In this document: one piece after another, positions 26,191-35,417 of the stretch
How the letters are laid out: every line of letters begins with the position of its first letter
Position numbering within the stretch: the first letter of the stretch is position 1
Assembly: GCA_026419785.1 (NCBI GenBank)
Contig: JAODTK010002076.1
Location: forward strand, 1 to 64,000
Source of the DNA: Sclerodactyla briareus
Lineage: Eukaryota; Echinodermata; Holothuroidea; Dendrochirotida; Sclerodactylidae
Reading direction: 5' to 3'
DNA length: 64,000 bases
Notes under the pieces: generated by a model
Told to the model about the DNA's origin: nothing
Seen by the model: the letters and a program-made list of their open reading frames with translations, nothing else
The model's database searches: none
Made by a program: the position numbers and the translations under genes

Positions 26191-26965
26191 AAGATTTCTA
26201 ACTGTGCGACTCCACACCTGACCCAAAAATATCCACCATGAAGCCATCCTGGGAAAACGCATACCAAAGTATGGGCCTCATCCAGCTAAAATGGGTTCAA
26301 ATTAATCATGTTTTACAAGTGTATTTGGCCAAAATAAGATCACTCATTCCCAAACTGTCCACCACCGGGTACATTTGCTCTTGAAAAAGAAGCCACAACC
26401 TAACTCCACAACTGGATCAGACCCAGGCAGACTTTATTTTTCAAGTTAACAAGGATTTTCTACCGTTGGCCCTGCAGTGACAGCAGGTGGCCTCGGACCG
26501 ACCACAAAACCAATATGGGTCATGTACTCCTCAGAAGGAAAATACACACCAATTTTTCCTTGACTGAACCAACCTGTCTGACTTACAGTACCAAGTATTG
26601 AGCCATCGATTCCAGATGGTTTGGGTAGAGGTGATAGTTTAAAGATCTAATTGGGCTAAAATATTGATTTTCCACCCAAAAAAATTTACCCCCAAAAGGA
26701 CCGCAGCTCCATACCAAAAAAAACAACACGGGCTCCGGTACTCCCCATAGGAAAGCGTTACACCATATGCCAAACTTGACCAATCATTTGGACTTACCGT
26801 GGTTACAAGGTTTCAGATTTTTACCTCTGCAGCTCTGGACCTGACTCCCAAACCAATAGGGTTCATGTACTCATCATGGGCGAACATACATACCAAGTTT
26901 ATGAGTGATCATGGAACATAGCGGGCGCGGTTGAAACATTATGCACAACACATACACACACACAC
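26190..26965 (+). mobile_element. Modular repeat element, 5'-truncated copy
   Basis: Diverged modules of the same family run from ACTCCACACCTGACCC to the second TCATGTACTCATCATGGG, then pass into a CACACACA tail. The head is absent. Words and order match the copy at 22.7 kb. Confidence 0.65.
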
Positions 26966-26984
26966 ATACATGGTTAGAAGGACC

Positions 26985-27370
26985 TTGCAAACGAGGCGGT
27001 TATGTGTTAAACTATGCAACCGAGGACACAAAGTGTGTATGCTGTACATTATGGAACTGTGGACACACCTGCAACCGTGGACACCCTAACATGTATTTTA
27101 ATATCAAAAGGGGGAAACAAGGCATGACTATAGACCCCCAAACGAGGATCTCGTTTATATACATTTACGGATTGCAATCACCCTAGGCATATATTGAAAT
27201 GAAACGATGGACTGTCCCCCATTAAGGTGTGCCCGTTTTACACGGTGAAAATCCAGACGAACATCCTCGTTCAACCTGTTACAAACGCACACCAAGCACA
27301 CGCACACACAATTACACAAACCACAACTAGTGATCGCTAATTTCTTCTGAACTTGTTCAAGCGAGGACAA
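26985..27370 (+). repeat. CGAGGACA-type repeat
   Basis: AAACGAGGCGGTTATGTGTT, AACCGAGGACACAAAGTGTG, AACTGTGGACACACC and CAACCGTGGACACCC recur, and GCGAGGACAAAAAGTGGGGG closes the block. Short CA-rich runs lie near 26950 and 27295. Confidence 0.45.
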
Positions 27371-27783
27371 AAAGTGGGGGGTATATATCCTTCATCCCCC
27401 TTGGGAGTGTTTGCCCCAAGCTGGCAAAGGTGTTGTGTCTGGAATGCAATAGAGGTCGCGTGCCAACCAGCAGGGACAGGTAATAAGGCAATGCTTCTTG
27501 GCAGGGACCACAATGTGAGGTTGGGGGGAGGAGGGGGTATTGACATGCCATCAGCTGCCTATTCTCAATCAAAGTGAGCCATTATAATTATAGAGACACT
27601 AAAACCCTCAACCACTAGAGGGTCAGTTGAGTGCCACCGACCCCACATCCCTGATGACACATGATGAATGGTGCCCTGTTATTTTGAGGATTTCTTACGG
27701 GTTCAGGAAAGCCAATGTGGCCTCACGAGGAGGAACCTGGCGGTATTGATCGGGGATGAGCAAGGCGATAACTTGCCTTCTTC

Positions 27784-28068
27784 TTGACTAGTGCTCAGAT
27801 GTTTAACGAGGCAGGGGATGCAACCAATCTCAAACCTGCTCTATGGACCGCCTTTCAAGTCCCCATCAGAAAGGATATCAGTGAACTCCAGGACCAGACC
27901 ACTTTCAGACCTGGGGAGCCGAAGTTCAAGCTCACAGCCTCAGACGAGGTGATTGCCAAATATCATAAGAAACCCCAGAATCCTTCCCAACTGCCGCAAA
28001 CAGCGGAAAACCATGAAGTGGAGACCAAGACCTTCGGACCATCACAAACTGCAAGTACAGCCAACTAG
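27784..28068 (+). CDS. Unassigned open frame, possible exon
   Basis: A 94-codon frame with balanced amino-acid composition includes ALWTAFQVPIRKDISEL, FRPGEPKFKLTASDEV and KKPQNPSQLPQ. It ends in a TAG that directly abuts a potential donor (GTGAAA). Upstream, CTTCTTCTTGACTAG could be an acceptor. The opposite strand is closed by stops, and the composition differs from the simple-sequence shadows elsewhere in the window. I recognise no family. It could be an exon of a host gene, or coding remains of a mobile element. Confidence 0.3.
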   Translation: MTSAQMFNEAGDATNLKPALWTAFQVPIRKDISELQDQTTFRPGEPKFKLTASDEVIAKYHKKPQNPSQLPQTAENHEVETKTFGPSQTASTAN

Positions 28069-28074
28069 GTGAAA

Positions 28075-28160
28075 ATGTATCTGGTGCATGCTGGAATTCG
28101 AACCCGGATTATTTTGGTTGTAACGTGTCACTGGATTACCACTCTAACATTCTCCGCCCC
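28075..28160 (-). mobile_element. tRNA-like SINE head
   Basis: The minus strand carries a B-box-like GGGTTCGAATTCC and, about 45 bases 5' of it, an A-box-like TGTTAGAGTGG. That is the internal RNA polymerase III promoter arrangement of tRNA genes and tRNA-derived SINEs. A clean cloverleaf is not evident, so a SINE head is more likely than a tRNA gene. Confidence 0.4.
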
Positions 28161-28242
28161 GATTATACGAAGTTGATTACAAACGTTGACAGATATATCC
28201 AGGCCGGGGGGTAGGTCGGACTGGCAGAGGACCTGAACTATA

Positions 28243-28528
28243 CAGCTCATCTACTCATACCATTATCAAGAAAATAGGCTGACAGGTTGGAATGCTAAAC
28301 AAGAAATAACACATCTCCTAACTTCTAAACTAAGAGAGGTAGATATATATGATCGTGAACAACACAAGATAATAAAAGTACTAAGACCCTCTGAGACAAC
28401 CTCTTATGACAGCCTGCGATACCATGGACAAATTCTACAACCCTCGGTCACAGGTGGATGGATCAGTCAGGAAAGCAGTCCATTAATACCTAAATGGTTT
28501 CCTGCTCATAATTGGGAAAAAAAAAAGT
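28243..28528 (+). CDS. Unassigned open frame without ATG, possible 3' exon
   Basis: A plus-strand frame opens after a TGA and runs about 95 codons to TAA. It contains NRLTGWNAKQEITHLL, REVDIYDREQHKIIKVL and PLIPKWFPAHNWEKKK. It has no early ATG, so it would have to be an internal or terminal exon. CTATACAG at 28250 is a possible acceptor. It lies 175 bp after the open frame at 27784-28068, on the same strand, and may belong to the same transcript or element. I recognise no family. Confidence 0.3.
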
Positions 28529-29019
28529 AATTTGAGACTGAGGTCATTCATCCCATTAGTTAACATGTATTAGAATATCACAAAACATGACATTTCAGTG
28601 GAACATAGTGCTATGGTGTAAATATGGTTGCTGACTGGTGGCTATTGAAGATGGAACAAAGTTCATAGCAATCCGGGTTCCGGAGCATATCAAGTATTCT
28701 TTGTCGTGTGTTCTGACTGCATAACATTCTGAGGATAAGTCGTTAGGCCAAATATGGCTGCAATCAAAAGCATGCACTGTTTTAACAGAGGGCAAGATGA
28801 CCAACACAACTGGGCTTGTTGCGTAATTCCAGGCTTGTATGACGTCTTCATCAGTCTTAAATGGAAGACTCAAAAACAAAAAAAAAAAAACCTCAATTTA
28901 GTCTACTGAATATATATTTATTTACGATCATCAAAAGGCAAGATTGTTAAATATTCTCGCAAGACAAAAGAATTATTGTATGATATAGAATGTTTATGGG
29001 ACTAGCGTGGCCAGATTGG

Positions 29020-29400
29020 CATTATTAACCCATCAGGTTCCTGACCCGTCAGGAATTCAACTCCAACCACCTGTTGAACGATCCCCTGCACAGGACAGAA
29101 CAGCCTGGTTTCTCTCTTTAACAAGTTCCCAGGGAAGTTTGAGCCGGGGAAAAATACCCTATTGATCCCAGGACCCACTCTAATTTAAGGGATCAATCGA
29201 ACAAGGAACAATAATAACACTCATGGCTCTGATGTAGGCCCCATCTTCGGTCTGACCCGATCAGGAATCCATCCAAACCAACTGTTGTGATACAGGGCCC
29301 TGCACGACAGCCTGGTTTCACCTTTAACAAGGTCCCAGAGATTCTGAAGCAGGGCAAATAACCCTACTATCATCCAGGACTCTGTTCAAGGTATCAATAC
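29020..29400. repeat. Two tandem copies of a 190-bp repeat
   Basis: Copies at about 29020-29215 and 29225-29400 share the words CTGACCCG.TCAGGAAT, ACAGCCTGGTTTC, TTTAACAAG and an ending near GGTATCAAT or GGGATCAAT. They differ by many small changes and the copy order is direct. Confidence 0.6.
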
Positions 29401-29639
29401 AAGAAACAAATTATTATATAAACTGAATCGTAAACGGAATCAAAGCTTTCCGTGTACAAATAATGCACTTCTAGGACCATCACAATAATGCCCAAATCAA
29501 CGAGTGAGCATGAGCAGTTGGTCCTATTGTTAACATCTAAGTATGTTAACTCAACCACAGATGACACATGACAATGATGATCAGGACTCATTCACTGAAG
29601 GAAGAGGTGGGGGTGCTCTTATCTCTACACTTGAATCTG

Positions 29640-29760
29640 TCCATCAGAGGGCAAGGTGAGATAGACAGCATATACTAGTTTACCGTCTTAATTGAGAAAT
29701 GCAGAATTGAATCCTGGTCATTGACATGGCCATCCTACCAATCAACCAGGACGGTAAGAC
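29640..29760 (-). mobile_element. Second tRNA-derived SINE-like segment
   Basis: The minus strand begins GTCCTGGTTGATTGGTAGG and has GGATTCAATTC as a B-box-like word about 35 bases later. The body then contains TCACCTTGCCCTCTGAT, a word found with small changes near 28790 on the same strand. The shared body word suggests both belong to one SINE family. Confidence 0.35.
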
Positions 29761-30985
29761 TCCTCCACCATGAGGGTAATGAATCCTTCACAGACAATCC
29801 TCAAACACAATATATAGTGGATATGGACCGGTCACTCAGGGGAGCACATGCCGGATTGTCACCGGCCGTTCCACACGCCACCTCTCTTCACCCATGTCCC
29901 CTCTGGCAGTGACATAGATGGCCGACCCCCCCACCCAAAAACCACCCTCCAACTCCCCAAAGTACCCAGGGAGCTGGGGTGGGATCCTGTACCCATAGGA
30001 CATAGTGGAAGGATCATCCGCTGGGAGGCGGGCCAATGCCCAAGGAAATGCAGTTGGCAATCGTGACTCCATGTGACTAACCGTCACTATACCTCGGCTC
30101 AAAGCATCTGCATACACACCGGTCCTGTCAGCCAGTAAACAAGAATGCGACAAGGTGGGTTCGTCAGAGCAGAGATTCCACTGTTATTAACCTTTACCGA
30201 AACAAGATTACAGAATGCCCGGCCTCCGAATCCTCAGCTACTCTCAATCCTTCAATACAACACAATTCAGTTCGGAATACTGATCATCCAAGCCAAATAT
30301 CATTAATCTTTTGGCAGAGATAAATCTCCGCTCCAACACACAAGAATATAATATATCTTACAAATCCTAAAGGCTAAAATGACATCCACATGATTAGCAA
30401 TCAACCACATAGTACGGAGGGATCATCGATGTTTTTGTAGCACTTATGCCACATAATTGTCAATCACACGACCTGACCAGCCCCTCCACTAACAAAAAGA
30501 TCGTGAACATCACAGTAACCTTAATCATGGTGAAGGTGATTGGACAGTTGGAATTGACATTACCGTCACTTCAGTCGTGGTTTTCACCCGTCTCTGTAAC
30601 ACAAAAAAAACAAGAATTGCCTCGTCCAAATTGTATTGTTTGAATAAACATTATCCTCCTCACTCCAGAGAGAGCTACCAAATACACAAGCGCACAGTTC
30701 TTATATCAATGCCACAAGAACTGAGTAGCACTTGCCTTTCTCAGAAATGATGCATTATTTCAAGCAGTAAGGCTAGTCCTACAGGTCACATGACATCTCA
30801 TAGACCGATGTCATTTTCCTAATGTATACCGACAGAACTTCACCGTGGGACAGAAATCGGGTCCAATTGTTCCTCTCTTCCAAACAGGTACTGACTAAAC
30901 AAGTAGCTCTGCGTATCAAACCTCACGAAACAATATCCTCTCCCCATGTCTCTGCCACGGGAGATTTACTCATCTCAGAATGTCT
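29760..30985. other. No gene recognised
   Basis: Moderate GC between 29820 and 30080, with short frames on both strands. No motif identified. It lies between the SINE-like segment and the candidate Rel 3' exon, so Rel 3' UTR or further exons could be hidden here. Confidence 0.4.
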
Positions 30986-30989
30986 CTAA

Positions 30990-31430
30990 TCAACTTGACA
31001 CCTCCCAACTATGGATAGCTGACCTCCATAGCCGCAGGACTGGACTCCCAGCTTGGGGGGCGCTATCGATGGAGGAGGAAGTCGACATCCCAGGCTTGTT
31101 AGTGCCTGCTTCGCTATCTAAGAGGTAACCTGTGAGAGTAACGGATCATACCGGCACTGGGCTGGCCTTCCGGGTATTGTTCTTGCATGGGGTCCAAGAT
31201 TGAGCCAGCTGATCAGCTGAGAGGTTTGTACCGTCCACCAAGAGGACCTGAGAGGGTCGTGATAGGAGCATCTAGTTCACCATCCTCCCTCCTGGCTGGC
31301 AGCGGCGGAGGGAGATCAAAAACTGCCCATGTGTGCTGGACGGCCCGAGCACAGCTGGCGTAAATCTGGGGGGAGGTGCAGCGACGATCTTGAAGGGCGC
31401 CCTCTCTCACGGAAACATGCCCAGTGGTTG
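30990..31430 (-). CDS. Candidate Rel 3' exon(s): start of transactivation region
   Basis: On the minus strand a CTCTCACAG acceptor at 31130 opens a 45-codon frame to a stop at 30990. It is in phase 1, as the NLS exon requires, and contains YLLDSEAGTNKPGMS and a serine-rich stretch. Just 5' of it, to about 31430, two other frames are proline/serine/acidic rich and contain ILDPMQEQYPEGQPSAGM and APPPRFTPAVLGPSST. The composition suits a Rel transactivation domain, which is poorly conserved and cannot be recognised by sequence. The frame changes would need indel errors like the one in the 46.9-kb exon. It lies about 4 kb beyond the last firm exon. This is an inference from phase, composition and position only. 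Confidence 0.3.
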
Positions 31431-31804
31431 TCCTGCCCGGACGTTTGATAGTTGTATTAGGCGTTTGACTACGACGGAAATGAAAATGCTAGCTGCAAAG
31501 AAATAGGGACACCAAACTTGAATGGTTAAGGAACACCAAGTACAGGAGGAGTATGTTTCTGTTGGCTGGGCAGTACAATAATTATATCATTGGAAGTTCC
31601 ATATGTATCTCTGTGAGAGTACAGAGGCAAAAATGGCAGACTGCTAGCAATCTCCCAAAGATTGTCACCAGAGTATTAGGTAACTGTTGTCTGTATTTTG
31701 CAGGCAACTAAGGACACCAGGAAAGTCGTCCAATATCTATTAGTTGTCCATTGAACACATGCCCACATATGTAACCAGGAAAGCCAAAATGGGCTAGGGC
31801 TCCG

Positions 31805-32770
31805 TGACTCTTTATGACAACCTATAGTCAGACACAAGGACAAAGGACAATATGGGCAACAGAACTAATAACGTTTGACAACTGTCCCATTTTCCCCAAC
31901 CAAACAAATAGGGATTCCGACTCTTGTAGACAGCTACACACGGTATTTCGAGGTTTCGACTCGGACCTCTGGTGACCTGACCCAAAACAATAGGGTTTGT
32001 GTAATCATCATGGGGACCACACATATGAAGTATTGAGCTTCACTCATCAGATCGGGGTAAAGTTTTCTGTTTACAAGCCAAAATTGGCCCAGAATATAAA
32101 CCTTTCACAATTTCTATTTTGACCAAAATTCACCCCGACCTGCCGGAACACTAAAAATAGGGTTCCTGTACTCCCCTAAGAAAGCTATAACCAGATTTCA
32201 ACTGATGCGACCAACCATTCGCGGATTATCGTGTTTACAAGGTTTCCTACTTTGACCTCTGTGACCTCAGATGACCTCGGACCTGACCCAAAACAATAGG
32301 GTTTATGTTACTATAATCATGGGGAACACACATATCAGTATGAGCGTCACCATCCAGGTGGGGCCGAGTTCTCGTTGTTTCACAAGCCAAAATGGCCAAA
32401 ATATTGATTTTCACAAATTTCATATTTTTGACCAAATTTCACCCCCGACCTATACCAAAAAAACAATAGGGTCCATGTATTCCCCCTAAGAAAGCTACCA
32501 CACTAAATTTGAACCCGATCAAGACCAACCATTCTGGACTTATCATGGATTCACAAGGTTTTCAGACTTTGACCTGGTGACCTCGGACCTGACCCAAAAC
32601 AATAGGGTCATGTACTCCATGGGGAACACACATACCAAGGATGAGCTTCATCCTCCAGGTGGGGTCGAGTTATTGGTCACAAGCCAGGCGGCACAACACA
32701 GGCATACACATGCACACTGGCATGAATGCATAGATTCCCTGGATACAGTCCAAGGAATAAAAAAAATAAA
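31805..32770 (+). mobile_element. Modular repeat element, full-length copy with 2-3 modules
   Basis: The head (ATGACAACCTATAGTCAGAC) leads into about two and a half modules. The tail is GCATACACATGCACAC, GCATAGATTCCCTGG, CAAGGAATAAAAAAAATAA. The A-rich tail end hints at spread through RNA, but no target-site duplication is evident. Confidence 0.75.
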
Positions 32771-33230
32771 CATTTGAAGCATTTACGGCAACTCAAAATT
32801 CGAGAAGTTTAACGATAAACGTCACTGCACTGGATATGGTTGCGCGAAAAGCGACTCAATCGCCGAACTTCGGCAAACAGCTTTTGGTCCGAATACCCCC
32901 TTCAAGAATAGGTTTGCAATATACGGTGATTGTTGTGGAATGTTCATAAATATTGACCTGAATTATTCATTTGTGCATGGGATTTTTTCTATTTGGCTTT
33001 AATTTTTCAACTCAGTGGTTGAATGGATAAATTAACTCCTGGGATAAATCTGAAAGTTGAGTTGCTTTTCGAAACTTCCACTCCACCAATGGTGATCACA
33101 ATGGGACAAAGGAAGGTCGTGAAGTCGTGTACACCGCGTTTACGAGGTAAATGGAACGCAGCAATATAACCACCCACCCCAGTTACCCACTAATGTTGTA
33201 GTTGCTGCGGCATTGCTGATCCACTCTTTG
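32770..33230. other. No gene seen
   Basis: Unassigned DNA directly after the tail of the modular element. No coding or repeat signal. Confidence 0.5.
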
Positions 33231-33640
33231 TTGATAGTTAGGGCCCTGTATTCTAATCCTTAGATGACCCCTAACCCCACCCACTCATGCGGAATGTGTT
33301 ATGAGTGATGTTTGGCAGGCTTTTTTCTTGATGGTCCAGGATCTCTGATTTTCATAGCCCCAGGATGACCCCGGACTCTAGCTAACCCTACAAAACTTGC
33401 TGCAATTGCTACTGTGGCCACGGCGTCCTGTCAGATTTCTTCCTATGGTCCAGGCATTCTGGTAACGTCCAGGATGGACCATGACCCTCGCTGACCCTAC
33501 TTAACCTTGCTTGGTGGTTGCGTGTTTGTTGATGGTGTCTCAGGCTCTTTCTTGATGGCCCTATTCTTGATGTATTCTTCAGCCTCCTCATGACATGATC
33601 ATGCATGGATGCCTTAATACTGCTGCTGCCACGCTGCACC
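33230..33640. repeat. Three or four diverged units of about 130 bp
   Basis: Units carry TTTCTTGATGGTCCAGGATC, CAGGATGACCCCGGACTC, AGCTAACCCTAC and CTTGCTGCAATTGCT, then TTTCTTCCTATGGTCCAGGC, CAGGATGGACCATGACCCTC and so on. They are direct repeats with much divergence. Confidence 0.5.
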
Positions 33641-34163
33641 CAGGATCATCTGAAATTAAGTTTCACAAAGTTTGAATTCAACAATTTTTATTGAAAGCAA
33701 TGGCGACGGTTGAGACAATTTTGGTTTTCGCCCCATAAACCCACCTGACGGCCATATTGAATTTTTGCATAAACCATTTTTCCGCAGATTTGCTCTTTTT
33801 TTTTCAAATTGCACACATGATCGCGTAAATGAAATTTTGAATGGATGAAACAGTGGGCGTCATTCCAGACCGTCTGATGGACAGCCATTTGAATTAGCAA
33901 AAAAAAACTCTCATTTACAGATTTGACATTTGCAGATTTTAGAGCATGGTGTGTGCATTGGAAACGGCTCCACTTTACTAGGGCCTGAATCCCCTCCCCC
34001 CTGATAAAAAACAAGGGAACAATGTCACCCTCGGGGTGATGGAAACGTGGGGATAAACATGTTGGCGGTTTACGCCAGGCAGTCTAGGTTGTTATTGATT
34101 TTTTACTAATAGTTTTGACAATAATTTGTGCAGCTTGTTCCTAACACTAAACATGATGCTTTC

Positions 34164-35053
34164 CACACACACTGTGCTTTTCTAGCTTTCACCGTCTAGC
34201 CTCACATGCATCTATGCATTTCTGGCTTTCATGGCAGCCTGACACACATCTGTGCATTTCGGCTTCACTGTAGCCTAACACGCATCTGTGCATTTATGGC
34301 CTCACGCGGCCGGACACACTCTGTGCATTGATGCATCAACGCAGTTCCTGACACACAACCTGTGCTTTTCTGGCTTTCATTGGAGCCTAACACACATCTG
34401 TGCATTTCTGGCCTCACCGCAGCCTGACACACACCTTTGCTTTTCGGGCTTTCATTGTAGCCTAACAAACATCTGTGCATTTCTGGCTTTCACCATAGCC
34501 TAACACATATCTGTACATCTCTGGATTTCACCGCAGTTCAACACACATCCTAGCATTGCTAGCTTTCACTGCAGCCTAACAAACATCTGTGCATTTCTGG
34601 CTTCCACCATAGCCTAACACATATCTGTACATCTCTGGATTTCACCGCAGTTCAACACACATCCTAGCATTGCTAGCTTTCACTGCAGCCTAACAAACAT
34701 CTGTGCATTTCTGGCTTTCACTAAAGCCCAAAACATATCTGTGCATTTCTGGCTTTTACTGTAGCCTAACACACACCTTTGCATATTTGGCTTTCACAGA
34801 AGCCTAGAACACATCTGTACATTTCTGGCTTTCACTGCAGCCTAACACACATCTGTGCATTTCTGGCTTTCACCATAGCCTAACACACATCTGTGCATTT
34901 CTGGCTTTCACCATAGCCTAACACACATCTGTGCATTTCTGGCTTTCATTGCAGTCTCACACACATCTGTGCATTTCTGGCTTTCACTGCAGCCTAACAC
35001 ACATCTGTGCATTGCTGGCTTTCATTGCAGTCTCACACACATCTGTGCTTTCC
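34164..35053. repeat. 38-bp minisatellite, about 23 copies
   Basis: The unit carries CCTAACACACATCTGTGCAT followed by TTCTGGCTTTCAC. It lies about 300 bp 3' of the Rel NLS exon. A three-unit block of 114 bp (marked by ACATATCTGTACATCTCTGG and CATCCTAGCATTGC) occurs twice back to back, at 34501 and 34615, so part of the array grew in triplets. Confidence 0.95.
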
Positions 35054-35351
35054 AGTCATCCAAGTGCAAAATGATATTTTATTTGGGTATTCAACTGTTC
35101 AGGCATAAAACTTTTACCTTGAAAAATGTGAATGATATTTTGAAAATAAATAACAGTCAAGTATCACCAGATGAGAGACTCTCTGGTGGTGAATGATATT
35201 GCCTGAAGCATATAGGGTGCTTGCATAACCCTACCCTAGTCCCTCTATCTGGGATATTCTGCCGAACATTGTCTACTCCCAGAATATGCATCTGTCAAAA
35301 AAAAGGAAAAAAAATTTGGTTAACAGTGGACATAGATGGATAACTGAATAC

Positions 35352-35417
35352 CTTTAATCGTCAGGTAGTCAGCTCCATCAAACTTCCTCTTCCTCTTATT
35401 GGCGAACCCCTCTGCAT
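35352..35417 (-). CDS. Rel: Rel exon: nuclear localisation signal
   Basis: A 66-bp exon lies between a pyrimidine-rich acceptor (CTTCCTTCCAG) and donor GGTATTC. Joined in phase 1 to the previous exon it reads DAEGFANKRKRKFDGADYL. The KRKRK cluster just after the IPT domain is where Rel proteins carry the nuclear localisation signal that IkB masks (EEKRKRTYE in RelA). The exon begins and ends in phase 1, so the next exon should start with two bases completing a codon. Confidence 0.85.

Noticed and set aside
28079-28160. Functional tRNA gene
   Set aside because: A and B boxes are present, but no clean acceptor stem or anticodon arm can be drawn. A SINE head fits better.
28595-28879. 94-codon minus frame as a gene
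   Set aside because: It contains a word shared with the SINE-like segment at 29.65 kb and no known motif. It is more likely open by chance within a repeat.
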